This document shows, in pieces, positions 16,349 through 24,531 of a stretch of DNA of 64,000 nt (the first letter of the stretch is position 1; every line of letters begins with the position of its first letter). Made by a program: the position numbers and the translations under genes. The DNA lies in NCBI RefSeq assembly GCF_034258515.1, contig NZ_CP139438.1, forward strand, positions 1,550,001-1,614,000, read 5' to 3'. Under the pieces are notes generated by a model. The model was not told where the DNA came from. It saw only the letters and a list, made by a program, of their open reading frames with translations, and made no database searches. The stretch comes from Pseudarthrobacter oxydans. Its GTDB lineage: Bacteria; Actinomycetota; Actinomycetes; Actinomycetales; Micrococcaceae.

Positions 16349-16699
16349 TCACTGGTCCTCGGCCAGGTCCCGGTACCGTGCCTCGTTGCGGGCCGCCGTC
16401 CGGATGTACAGCCAGGCGCTGAGCCCGATCACCGGGTAGATCCCGGCCCCCAGCAGGAGCCAGGCGAACGGAATGCCGGCCACCGGGGTTTCGGCCAGCC
16501 CGGGGACGGCCGTGAGCAGCAGGGGGAAGGCGGCAAGGATCACCAGGAAGCCTCCGGCCACCACCAGGGCCAGCCGCAGCTGGGACCGGATCAGGGACCT
16601 GACAAAAACCTGTCCGACTTCGGAGTTCTGGGCGGCTTCCCGCGTCTCCTTGGCCGGCCGCACCGCAGTCCGCGGCGCCGTTACGCGCACCCTGGTCAT
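16349..16699 (-). CDS. Small two-helix membrane protein partnering the SSS symporter
   Basis: 116 residues from ATG 16699, which overlaps the stop of the response regulator by four bases. A hydrophilic N-terminus is followed by two membrane helices (LVVAGGFLVILAAFPLLLTAV and IPFAWLLLGAGIYPVIGLSAWLYI), then a charged tail. The topology and position match the DUF485-type proteins that precede ActP-like symporters, as in the plus-strand pair at 18859. The frame is open to 16885, but that part lies inside the regulator gene. Confidence 0.78.
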   Translation of the reverse strand: MTRVRVTAPRTAVRPAKETREAAQNSEVGQVFVRSLIRSQLRLALVVAGGFLVILAAFPLLLTAVPGLAETPVAGIPFAWLLLGAGIYPVIGLSAWLYIRTAARNEARYRDLAEDQ

Positions 16700-17412
16700 G
16701 TATTGGGCCTGATCCGGGTGGCCTCGAGCTTCTCCCGTACCGTGGGCAGGTGGCGCCTGCTGATCGGCAGGCCCGCGCCCGCCACCGTGACGCTGGGACC
16801 GTCGGCCGCGAGCTTCATCGAGGTCACGTGCTTCAGGGCCACCAGGTAGGAGCGGTGCGTCCGGATGAATCCGGCGTCCGCCCACTGCTGCTCAAGGTCG
16901 GCCAGCGGAACCCTGATCAGGTAGCTTGCCTCGGCGGTGTGGAGGCGCGCATAGTCGCCCTGCGCCTGGACGTAGGTGACGTCGTCGCGCCTGATCATCC
17001 GCGTGGTCCCGCCCTGGTCAACCGTGATCATCTCAGGGGCGGCGCCGCCGTCGCGCAGTTCACTGATGCGCCCCACGCAGCGGGCCAGGCGCTCGGCCCG
17101 CACCGGCTTGAGCAGGTAATCCACCGCAGCGAGTTCAAAAGCGTCGAGCGCGTGGTCCTCGTCCGCCGTCACGAACACGACGGCGGGCGGCCGGCTGCTC
17201 CCTGCGATGGCACGGGCAATATCCAGCCCGGACATCGCGGGCATGTGGATGTCCAGGAAGACGGCGTCGACTGAGGCGGAGGAGAGGGCGTGGAGGGCTT
17301 CGCTGCCGGAGGTGGCCCGGAGGACCGTTCCAACGCGTTCGTCCCTGCCCAGCAGGAACGCCAGTTCCTCAACGGCGGGCAGCTCATCATCAACGACGAG
17401 GACGTTAATCAT
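16696..17412 (-). CDS. LytTR-family response regulator
   Basis: 238 residues: a receiver domain (VLVVDDE at residues 4-10, phosphoacceptor D54 in FLDIHMP, K102 in LLKP) followed by a LytTR DNA-binding domain (about residues 130-235, with VTYVQAQGDYARLHT and FIRTHRSYLVALKHV). It is the partner of the histidine kinase 66 bases upstream. Together they probably control the flanking symporter genes, as LytS/LytR-like pairs control pyruvate or acetate transporters in other bacteria. Confidence 0.92.
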   Translation of the reverse strand: MINVLVVDDELPAVEELAFLLGRDERVGTVLRATSGSEALHALSSASVDAVFLDIHMPAMSGLDIARAIAGSSRPPAVVFVTADEDHALDAFELAAVDYLLKPVRAERLARCVGRISELRDGGAAPEMITVDQGGTTRMIRRDDVTYVQAQGDYARLHTAEASYLIRVPLADLEQQWADAGFIRTHRSYLVALKHVTSMKLAADGPSVTVAGAGLPISRRHLPTVREKLEATRIRPNT

Positions 17413-17478
17413 GCTCCTAGGGTAGCTTTCCGGAGCCTGCGGCTGGCGCCGGAGGTGGCCGGCACGGGCCGGGGCCGG

Positions 17479-18675
17479 TCACGCATCGTGGCCCGGCTGC
17501 GACTTGGGTACCCGCATGGTGATCAGGGTTCCTTCTCCGGGGGCGGTCTCGATCACCAGCCCGTGGTCGTTGCCGTAGACCTGGCGGAGGCGGGCATCGA
17601 CGTTCCGCAGGCCCACATGCTCGCCGTCGGTGTGGCCGGCCAGCATGGACTGGAGCTGGGCAGGGTCCATGCCCACGCCGTCGTCCTCAATGGTCACCTC
17701 GGCGAAGGCACCGGCGTCGTTGGCCGTGATGCTGATGTGCCCGGGCCCCTCCTTGGCTTCGAGCCCGTGCCGGACGGCGTTCTCAACCAGCGGCTGCAGG
17801 CTCAGGAACGGGATGACGGTGCTGAGTACCTCCGGCGCCACGCGAAGGCTCACCTGGACGCGCTCGCCGAACCGCGCCCGTTCCAGGAGCAAGTACCGGT
17901 CGATGCAGCGCAGCTCCTCGGCGAGCGTGGTGAAGTCCCCGTGCCGCCGGAAGGAATAGCGCGTGAAGTCGGCGAACTCCACCACGAGCTCCCGGGCCCG
18001 GGCGGGATCCGTATTGATGAAGGACGCGATGGCGTTGAGCGAGTTGTAGATGAAGTGGGGGCTGATCTGGGCCCGCAGCGCCCGCACTTCGGCCTCCATC
18101 AGCTGGGTGCGTGAGGCGTCCAGCTCCGCGAGCTCCACCTGTACCGCCACCCAGTCCGCCACTTCGCTGGTGGCCCGGACAAGTCCCGCGCCGGCGGTCG
18201 GGGCGAACGCTGCGACGGCGCCCACCACCCGGGAGCCGGCCCGCACCGGCGCGATCACGCAAGCGAGCGGGCCCCCGGTGGTGTCCGTGGCGGGGCCGGC
18301 GTCCCCGGCCGGGAGCACGGCCGTCCGGCCGCTCGCCAGGACACCGGCGGCGAGGTCCATCAGCCGCGGTTTGAGGTCTTCACCGGCACCGTCCCATGCC
18401 AGCACGCCGGAGGTATCCATGATCGCCAGTGCGTCGCAACCCAGCAGGGCACGCAGCTGGCGGCCGGCCTTGGCTGCGCCCGCGGGGTTGAGCCCGCGGC
18501 GGAGGTGCTGGCCCGCCTGGGAGGCGGCGTGCAGCGTGTGGTAGGTGGCGCGCTCGGCGTCGGTGCCCAGGTCCCGGAAGGACCGGAGCACCTTGAGTCC
18601 CACGCCGACGACGACGGCGATGGCCATGGCGATGACGGCCACGGCTGCGGCAGTCAGGAGGGGGGAGTCCGGCAT
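17479..18675 (-). CDS. LytS-type sensor histidine kinase
   Basis: 398 residues from ATG 18675 (MPDSPLLTAAAVAVIAM). It has one N-terminal membrane helix (about residues 6-30), a GAF-like sensor region (about 45-175), the His_kinase motif with H207 (ISPHFIYNSLNAIASF), and a HATPase_c domain (ENAVRHGLEAK; VTIEDDGVGM). Unlike classical LytS it has only a single helix, so it may sense a cytoplasmic signal. It is first in the operon with the LytTR regulator and the small-partner/symporter pair, divergent from the second symporter operon. Confidence 0.9.
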   Translation of the reverse strand: MPDSPLLTAAAVAVIAMAIAVVVGVGLKVLRSFRDLGTDAERATYHTLHAASQAGQHLRRGLNPAGAAKAGRQLRALLGCDALAIMDTSGVLAWDGAGEDLKPRLMDLAAGVLASGRTAVLPAGDAGPATDTTGGPLACVIAPVRAGSRVVGAVAAFAPTAGAGLVRATSEVADWVAVQVELAELDASRTQLMEAEVRALRAQISPHFIYNSLNAIASFINTDPARARELVVEFADFTRYSFRRHGDFTTLAEELRCIDRYLLLERARFGERVQVSLRVAPEVLSTVIPFLSLQPLVENAVRHGLEAKEGPGHISITANDAGAFAEVTIEDDGVGMDPAQLQSMLAGHTDGEHVGLRNVDARLRQVYGNDHGLVIETAPGEGTLITMRVPKSQPGHDA

Positions 18676-18775
18676 GGTGCCCAGCGTAGCCGCGGGTGCC
18701 GTTTGTCGCAGCATCCCAACCGTTGAGCGACCGCCTGCGGGCTAAGTCTGGATTGTGGCACCCCGCACGCAGCAG

Positions 18776-18791
18776 AGTGATTGCAGTCACA
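18776..18791. promoter_or_regulatory. Candidate Crp/GlxR-type operator
   Basis: AGTGATTGCAGTCACA contains GTGA-N6-TCAC, the core of the TGTGA-N6-TCACA consensus bound by Crp/GlxR regulators. It lies 68 bases before the DUF485 gene in the 183-base divergent region between the kinase and the acetate-symporter operon. GlxR is known to control acetate metabolism in corynebacteria; a similar role here is inference. Confidence 0.6.
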
Positions 18792-18858
18792 TTTGCGGTG
18801 CCCCGTTTCCGGGGCCTGCCGTTGGGTGTGTCCAGGCAAGTCTCAACGAGGAGGAACG

Positions 18859-19239
18859 ATGGGTAACGATGCCCACACTCCGGACGCAGCGGCGTCCGTG
18901 GACTTCGAGCAGGTCCAGTCGACGGAGCAGTTCAAGGAACTGCGCAAGCGTCACCGCAGCTTTGTCTTTCCCATGGCAGTCGCATTCCTGCTGTGGTACT
19001 TCGCATACGTCCTGCTCGCCGACTACGCCGTGGACTTCATGTCCACGAAGGTCTGGGGCAACATCAACGTGGGCCTGATCCTCGGCCTGCTCCAGTTCGT
19101 GTCAACGTTCGCCATCACCGGCTGGTACGTCAGCTACTCCAACCGGCGGCTGGACCCCATCGCGAAGGAGATCCGGGACGAGATCGAGGGTCACGAATTC
19201 GACAAGCACGGGAACCGAGTGAGCGGAGTTAACAAATGA
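18859..19239 (+). CDS. DUF485 membrane protein
   Basis: 126 residues from ATG 18859 behind a strong GAGGAGG site. A hydrophilic N-terminus (STEQFKELRKRHRSFVFP) precedes two helices (MAVAFLLWYFAYVLLADYAV and VGLILGLLQFVSTFAITGWY), then YSNRRLDPIAKEIRDEIE. This is the classical DUF485 arrangement next to ActP. Its stop overlaps the symporter start (ATGA), so the two proteins are made together. Its function is thought to be assistance or regulation of the permease. Confidence 0.92.
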   Translation: MGNDAHTPDAAASVDFEQVQSTEQFKELRKRHRSFVFPMAVAFLLWYFAYVLLADYAVDFMSTKVWGNINVGLILGLLQFVSTFAITGWYVSYSNRRLDPIAKEIRDEIEGHEFDKHGNRVSGVNK

Positions 19240-20852
19240 TCGGCATCGCCACCGCGGTGGACGTGGCCGCCCTCAAGGACACCACGCTGCTGAACATGGG
19301 GATTTTCGGGCTGTTCGTGGCCGTGACCATGGTGATCGTCTTCCGCGCCAGCCGGAACAACAAGACCGCCGCGGACTACTACGCGGCAGGACGTTCCTTT
19401 ACCGGCTCCCAAAACGGAACTGCCATCGCAGGAGACTACCTCTCGGCCGCCTCGTTCCTGGGCATTACCGGCGCCATCGCCATCAACGGCTACGACGGCT
19501 TCATGTACTCCATCGGCTTCCTCGTGGCCTGGCTCGTGGCCCTGCTGCTCGTTGCCGAACTCCTCCGCAACACCGGCAAGTTCACCATGGCCGACGTCCT
19601 GTCCTTCCGGCTGAAGCAGAGGCCGGTCCGCATCGCCGCCGCCATCTCCACCCTCGCTGTCTGCTTCTTCTACCTCCTCGCCCAGATGGCAGGCGCCGGA
19701 AGCCTGATCTCGCTCCTGCTCGGCATCAGCGACTGGGGCGGGCAGTCCCTGGTGATCATCGTCGTCGGCGCACTCATGATCATGTACGTCCTCATCGGCG
19801 GCATGAAGGGCACCACCTGGGTGCAGATCATCAAGGCGATCCTGCTCATCGCGGGCGCCGCCGTCATGACACTGTGGGTCCTGGCCATCTACGGCTTCAA
19901 CCTCTCCAACCTCCTGGGCGCCGCAGTGGAGACAGCCAACAACCCGGCCGTCCTCAACCCCGGCCTGCAGTACGGCAAGACCGAAACCTCGAAGCTCGAC
20001 TTCATGTCACTCGGCCTTGCCCTGGTCCTGGGCACGGCCGCCCTGCCGCACGTGCTCATGCGCTTCTACACGGTCCCCACGGCCAAGGAAGCCCGCAAGT
20101 CCGTGGTCTGGTCCATCTGGCTGATCGGCCTCTTCTACCTCTTCACCCTGGTGCTGGGCTACGGTGCAGCCGCCCTGGTGGGGGCCGATACCATCAAGAC
20201 CGCACCGGGCGGCGTGAACTCGGCTGCCCCGCTCCTGGCCTTCTATCTCGGCGGACCGCTGCTGCTGGGCTTCATCTCGGCCGTGGCGTTCGCCACCATC
20301 CTCGCCGTCGTGGCCGGCCTGACCATCACGGCTGCGGCTTCCTTTGCCCACGACATCTACGCCAGCGTCATCTCCAAGGGCAAGGCCGACGCCGACACTG
20401 AGGTGAAGGTGGCCCGGCGCACCGTCGTGGTCATCGGCGTCCTTGCCATCCTGGGCGGCATCCTCGCCAACGGACAGAACGTGGCGTTCCTCGTGGCGCT
20501 CGCGTTTGCCGTCGCCGCCTCCGCCAACCTGCCCACCATCATCTACTCCCTGTTCTGGCGCAGGTTCACCACCCAGGGTGCGGTCTGGAGCATGTACGGC
20601 GGCCTGGGCTCCGCGATCGTCCTGATCATCTTCTCGCCGGTGGTCTCCGGTGCGGCCACCTCGATGGTCAAGGACGCGAACTTTGCGCTCTTCCCGCTGA
20701 GCAACCCCGGCATCGTCTCCATTCCGCTGGCGTTCCTGCTGGGCTGGCTGGGCACTGTCCTCGACAAAAAGCGCGAGGACACCGCCAAGCAGGCCGAAAT
20801 GGAAGTCCGCTCCCTCACCGGGGTGGGCGCCGAAAAGGCCACCAGCCACTGA
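19236..20852 (+). CDS. Cation/acetate symporter, ActP-like
   Basis: 538 residues, about 13 membrane helices. SSS and ActP hallmarks are NNKTAADYYAAGRSFTGSQN, GDYLSAASFLGITGAIA and LPHVLMRFYTVPTAKEARKS. It imports acetate (or a related monocarboxylate) with a cation. It is in a two-gene operon with DUF485, downstream of the Crp-like site and divergent from the LytS/LytTR pair. I leave out a gene symbol because the substrate is only inferred. Confidence 0.92.
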   Translation: MIGIATAVDVAALKDTTLLNMGIFGLFVAVTMVIVFRASRNNKTAADYYAAGRSFTGSQNGTAIAGDYLSAASFLGITGAIAINGYDGFMYSIGFLVAWLVALLLVAELLRNTGKFTMADVLSFRLKQRPVRIAAAISTLAVCFFYLLAQMAGAGSLISLLLGISDWGGQSLVIIVVGALMIMYVLIGGMKGTTWVQIIKAILLIAGAAVMTLWVLAIYGFNLSNLLGAAVETANNPAVLNPGLQYGKTETSKLDFMSLGLALVLGTAALPHVLMRFYTVPTAKEARKSVVWSIWLIGLFYLFTLVLGYGAAALVGADTIKTAPGGVNSAAPLLAFYLGGPLLLGFISAVAFATILAVVAGLTITAAASFAHDIYASVISKGKADADTEVKVARRTVVVIGVLAILGGILANGQNVAFLVALAFAVAASANLPTIIYSLFWRRFTTQGAVWSMYGGLGSAIVLIIFSPVVSGAATSMVKDANFALFPLSNPGIVSIPLAFLLGWLGTVLDKKREDTAKQAEMEVRSLTGVGAEKATSH

Positions 20853-20903
20853 CCTGCGCCAGCCGCCGGCCTTCATCAGCCGCCGGCGTGGGGCACAGGC
20901 AGC

Positions 20904-20947
20904 GAAGAGCCTCCGTACCGGGAACATTCCCGGTACGGAGGCTCTTC
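20904..20947. terminator. Bidirectional hairpin between converging genes
   Basis: A stem of about 20 bp (GAAGAGCCTCCGTACCGGGA with its complement) and a very short loop, between the symporter (+) and the gene ending at 20965 (-). There is only a short T stretch, so its strength as an intrinsic terminator is uncertain. Confidence 0.65.
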
Positions 20948-20964
20948 CGTTCCTGCCGAAGCCG

Positions 20965-21522
20965 CTAGCCTGCGGGCCTGAGTTTGATGTTGGTCATCTT
21001 GAGCTCGTCGGCTCCTTCAAAGCGGTAGGCGAGGTCCACCTCTTTGCCCTCGCAGGTGATGAGTCCGACAATGTCTGCCGACTTGGTCCCGTTCTCGGTG
21101 CCGACCTTAAGGTCGTTGTACGCCGGTTTGCAGGATTCGTCCATCTCCAGGCTTTTGATGCCGGAAATGAACGCCTCCTTGGACAGCTGCTCCTTCAGCG
21201 CCGGGTCGAGGTACTCGTCGTAGGCTTTGGAGCTGTCCCCGGCGATCACCAGCTTTGTGAAGCCGTCCGCCAGGCCGCGAGCCTGGTTGGTGGCGCTGCC
21301 CGCTATGTTGACCAGGATGATGATCCCAAGGACCACCAGCAGCAGGACGCCGCCGGCGCCGGCCAAAAAGATCCACAGTTTCCGCCGGTTCCTGGGCGGC
21401 GGCTGTCCCGGGAGCCCGAAGGGTGCGGCGTCCGGGTCCTGCCCGAAATGCGGCTGCTGCGGCAGTTGCCGGGACCCAAGGCCGGCGCCGCCCGGCTGGT
21501 ACGGTTCCTGAGGAGTGCTCAA
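20965..21522 (-). CDS. Membrane-anchored protein with extracellular DUF4878-like domain
   Basis: 185 residues from a probable TTG start at 21522 (MSTPQEPYQPGG), with AAAGG upstream. The N-terminus is Pro/Gln/Gly-rich and cytoplasmic (~50 residues), followed by one membrane helix (LWIFLAGAGGVLLLVVLGIIIL) and an extracellular domain with two Cys (MDESCKP and LITCEGKE) that could form a disulfide. The architecture matches the many actinobacterial surface proteins of unknown function. Monocistronic. Confidence 0.65.
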   Translation of the reverse strand: MSTPQEPYQPGGAGLGSRQLPQQPHFGQDPDAAPFGLPGQPPPRNRRKLWIFLAGAGGVLLLVVLGIIILVNIAGSATNQARGLADGFTKLVIAGDSSKAYDEYLDPALKEQLSKEAFISGIKSLEMDESCKPAYNDLKVGTENGTKSADIVGLITCEGKEVDLAYRFEGADELKMTNIKLRPAG

Positions 21523-21683
21523 AATGGAGCCTTTCGGGAAAAGTGGTGCTGCGCACCGCTCGGTGGCGGGGATCCTGTGCCGGCCCCGCCAATTAACTGG
21601 CACCAGCCTATAGTGCGGGCCGCCAGCGTCGTACTCCAGCCCGCCTCCCGCCGTCGTACTTCCCGTTGATTCGGGACAGCCTG

Positions 21684-22157
21684 CTAGCCGCGTTCTGAAC
21701 CACGGTCAAGCAGGGGCTGCACGCGGAAGGGAATGAGTTCGCCCATGGCCAGGGCCGTGTCAGTCCTGTCCACGCCTGCGCACGCCAGGATCTTCCCGTT
21801 GATCCGGAACAGGTCCTCGGCGTCCAGTGCAACCACCCGGAGCAGCAGGTCCGCCGACCCCGTCAGGCCGTAGCCCTCAAGGATCTCGGGGATGGCTGCA
21901 AGTTCCTTCGCCAGCTGGGCGAGCCGCTGCTGCTGGACATGGACGGAGATGAAAGCCATCAGCGGGTAGCCCAGGGCGGCCGGGTTTATCCGCCGCTCGA
22001 AGGACAGGAAGACGTGCCTTTTTTCCAGCTGCGCCATGCGCGCCTGCACGGTATTGCGGGACAGGCCAAGCTTCTGGGCCAGCGCCACCACCGTCTTCCG
22101 GGGATCCTGGGCCAAGGCCGAGAGCAGGCGGGTGTCGGTGCCATCCAAGGCTTGCAT
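21684..22157 (-). CDS. Lrp/AsnC-family transcriptional regulator (probable bkd regulator)
   Basis: 157 residues from ATG 22157 (MQALDGTDTRLLSALAQ); a GTG at 22175 is also in frame. It has an N-terminal AsnC helix-turn-helix (TVVALAQKLGLSRNTVQARMAQLEK) and a C-terminal RAM ligand domain. It is divergent from bkdA, with 173 bases between the starts, which hold two GAGCATT half-sites and a Crp-type palindrome. BkdR-like Lrp proteins that activate branched-chain keto-acid dehydrogenase operons are known in other bacteria; the same role here is inferred from position. Confidence 0.88.
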   Translation of the reverse strand: MQALDGTDTRLLSALAQDPRKTVVALAQKLGLSRNTVQARMAQLEKRHVFLSFERRINPAALGYPLMAFISVHVQQQRLAQLAKELAAIPEILEGYGLTGSADLLLRVVALDAEDLFRINGKILACAGVDRTDTALAMGELIPFRVQPLLDRGSERG

Positions 22158-22194
22158 AATGCGCAACGTTAGCACGGTCCCGCGCCGCCCCGCA

Positions 22195-22207
22195 GAGCAT
22201 TTTGCTC
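22195..22207. promoter_or_regulatory. Candidate Lrp/AsnC binding palindrome
   Basis: GAGCA-TTT-TGCTC, a perfect 13-base palindrome 38 bases upstream of the Lrp start, with a second half-site GAGCATT at 22236. AT-rich palindromes of this size fit Lrp-family sites. Confidence 0.4.
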
Positions 22208-22239
22208 AATGATCACGCCGGTGGTTGTACCTCCTGAGC

Positions 22240-22259
22240 ATTGTGAGTAGGGTCACAAT
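22240..22259. promoter_or_regulatory. Perfect Crp/GlxR-type operator before bkdA
   Basis: ATTGTGAGTAGGGTCACAAT: 7-bp perfect inverted arms (ATTGTGA/TCACAAT) around six bases, matching the TGTGA-N6-TCACA consensus completely. It is 72 bases before the bkdA start in the Lrp-bkd divergent region. Confidence 0.7.
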
Positions 22260-22330
22260 ATCCGGGGCAAAGACGCCCGGGCGGCCGGCGGCGAGCGGGA
22301 CCACAAGTCCCAAAACCACAGGTCAACCAC

Positions 22331-23521
22331 GTGAGAAGATTGCGGGCTATCGTGTCTACAGACCAAACGGGCCAGGGCGGTTCCACCGCCTCCACCAGCG
22401 CCCGGTACCCCCATGGACAGGGACGTGACCTGGTCCAGTTGGTCACCCCTTCCGGCGAGCGGGTCAGCCATCCGGAGTTCGACTACTGGGTCAGGGACAT
22501 CACTGACGAGCAATTGTGTTCCCTTTATGAGGACATGACCGTCATTCGGCGCATCGACGTCGAGGCAACGGCCCTGCAGCGGCAGGGCGAGCTAGGGTTG
22601 TGGCCGCCGCTGCTGGGACAGGAGGCGGCGCAGATCGGTTCGGGCCGGGCGCTGCGCAGCGACGACTTCGTCTTCTCCAGCTACCGGGAGAACGGGGTGG
22701 CTTACTGCCGCGGAGTGGACCTGACGGACCTCGTGCGGGTGTGGCGAGGCAACGCGTCCTCGGGCTGGGATCCCTACACGGTCAACATGGCCACCCCGCA
22801 GATCATCATCGGCGCCCAGACCCTGCATGCCACCGGCTACGCCATGGGCATCCAGAACGATGGCGCAGATTCGGTGGCCGTGACCTATTTCGGCGACGGC
22901 GCCACCAGCGAAGGCGACGTCAACGAGGCAATGGTGTTTGCCGCAAGCTTCCAGGTGCCCGTGGTGTTCTTCTGCACCAACAACCACTGGGCAATCTCCG
23001 AACCTGTCCGGCTCCAGTCCCACATCCAGCTCGCGGACAGGGCTGCCGGGTTCGGCATCCCCAGCCTGCGCGTGGACGGCAACGACGTCCTGGCGGTCAT
23101 GGCGGCAACCCGGGTGGCCCTGGACCGGGCACGGCGCGGCGGCGGCCCAACCTTCATCGAGGCGGTCAGCTACCGGATGGGCCCGCACACCACGGCGGAT
23201 GACCCCACGCGCTACCGCGACGCCAACGAACTCGAGGACTGGGCTGCCAAGGACCCGATCAGCCGGATTGCCGCCCTCTTGGACCGGAAGGGCCTGCTCA
23301 CCGAAGAACTGCAGCAGCAGGTGAAGGACAAGGCCGACGCCGTGGCGCACGAGATGCGCACGGGGTGCACCACCATGCCGGACCCGGAGCCGCTGGACGT
23401 CTTCAAGCACGTCTACAGCACACCCAATTCCTGGCTGGACCGGCAGCAGGACCACTATGCCCGCTACCTGGCCTCCTTCGGTGATCCCGCAGGGGCCGTC
23501 TCAGAAGAAGGTGCACGCTGA
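22331..23521 (+). CDS. bkdA: Branched-chain 2-oxoacid dehydrogenase E1 alpha subunit
   Basis: 396 residues from GTG 22331 (weak ribosome site; GTG 22352 is the alternative). The thiamine-diphosphate motif GDGATSEGDVNEAMVF through NN lies about residues 187-217. Also visible are SSYRENGVAYCRG and the family region GPHTTADDPTRYRD near residue 290. With the beta subunit it decarboxylates the keto acids of leucine, isoleucine and valine and passes the acyl group to E2. A pyruvate-type E1 has similar sequence, but the adjacent leucine-degradation operon favours branched-chain substrates. TGA/ATG overlap with the next gene. Confidence 0.9.
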   Translation: MRRLRAIVSTDQTGQGGSTASTSARYPHGQGRDLVQLVTPSGERVSHPEFDYWVRDITDEQLCSLYEDMTVIRRIDVEATALQRQGELGLWPPLLGQEAAQIGSGRALRSDDFVFSSYRENGVAYCRGVDLTDLVRVWRGNASSGWDPYTVNMATPQIIIGAQTLHATGYAMGIQNDGADSVAVTYFGDGATSEGDVNEAMVFAASFQVPVVFFCTNNHWAISEPVRLQSHIQLADRAAGFGIPSLRVDGNDVLAVMAATRVALDRARRGGGPTFIEAVSYRMGPHTTADDPTRYRDANELEDWAAKDPISRIAALLDRKGLLTEELQQQVKDKADAVAHEMRTGCTTMPDPEPLDVFKHVYSTPNSWLDRQQDHYARYLASFGDPAGAVSEEGAR

Positions 23522-24531
23522 TGACCCAGATGACCTTTGCCCGTGCCATCAATGCCGGCCTGCGGAAGTCCCTCGAGAACGATCCCAAAGTGGTTCTCCT
23601 GGGCGAGGACATCGGCACCCTCGGCGGCGTGTTCCGGGTTACCGACGGGCTGCAGAAGGACTTCGGGACGCACCGGGTGGTTGACACGCCACTGGCTGAA
23701 TCGGCCATTGTGGGCACCGCCGTCGGCCTGGCCTACCGCGGCTACCGCCCGGTGGTGGAAATCCAGTTCGACGGTTTCGTCTACCCCGCATTCGACCAGA
23801 TCGTCAGCCAGGTTGCCAAGATCCACTACCGCACCCGCGGGGCCGTGAAGATGCCCATCACCATCAGGATTCCGTTCGGCGGGGGCATCGGCTCACCCGA
23901 GCACCACTCCGAATCTCCGGAGGCCTACTTCACCCACACGTCAGGCCTTCGCGTGGTGACCGTTGCCGATCCCCAGGACGCCTACACCGTGATCCAGCAA
24001 GCGATCTCCTGCGACGACCCCGTGCTCTACTTTGAACCCAAGCGCCGCTACCACGACAAAGGCGAGGTTGACGAGGCCCTGGACCCTGCCGCCGCGGAGC
24101 CCATGGGCCGGGCACGCGTCCTGGCCACTGGCACCGACGTCACGCTGGTGGCCTACGGCCCGCTGGTCAAGACCGCCCTCGATGCAGCTTCCGCGGCCGC
24201 CGACGAAGGGATTTCAATCGAGGTCATCGACCTTCGCTCGCTGGCGCCGGTGGACTATGACACGGTTGTTGCCTCCGTGCGCCGGACCGGGCACCTGGTC
24301 ATTACCCACGAGGCCGGGCAGTCGGGCGGCCTGGGCGCAGAAGTGGCAGCGAGCATTACCGAGCGGTGCTTCTACTACCTGGAAGCCCCGCCGGTCCGCG
24401 TCACCGGGTTCGACATCCCCTACCCCTACTCCAAACTTGAAATGCACCATTTGCCAGGCCTGGACCGAATCCTCGACGGCGTGGACCGTGCCCTTGGCCG
24501 GCCGAACTCCCTCAGCGGGCTGGAAGGATGA
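23521..24531 (+). CDS. bkdB: Branched-chain 2-oxoacid dehydrogenase E1 beta subunit
   Basis: 336 residues. Family text: MTQMTFARAINAGLRKSLEND, VVLLGEDIGTLGGVFRVTDGL, and the transketolase C-terminal domain with VIDLRSLAPVDYDTV and ITHEAGQSGGLGAEV. It forms the alpha2-beta2 E1 heterotetramer with the preceding product. The length matches the family (about 325-340). It overlaps the E2 gene by four bases (ATGA). Confidence 0.93.
   Translation: MTQMTFARAINAGLRKSLENDPKVVLLGEDIGTLGGVFRVTDGLQKDFGTHRVVDTPLAESAIVGTAVGLAYRGYRPVVEIQFDGFVYPAFDQIVSQVAKIHYRTRGAVKMPITIRIPFGGGIGSPEHHSESPEAYFTHTSGLRVVTVADPQDAYTVIQQAISCDDPVLYFEPKRRYHDKGEVDEALDPAAAEPMGRARVLATGTDVTLVAYGPLVKTALDAASAAADEGISIEVIDLRSLAPVDYDTVVASVRRTGHLVITHEAGQSGGLGAEVAASITERCFYYLEAPPVRVTGFDIPYPYSKLEMHHLPGLDRILDGVDRALGRPNSLSGLEG

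Noticed and set aside
14908..16422. 504-residue plus-strand open frame opposite the SSS symporter
   Set aside because: Gln/His/Gly-rich shadow without a ribosome site; the antisense frame encodes a complete membrane transporter.
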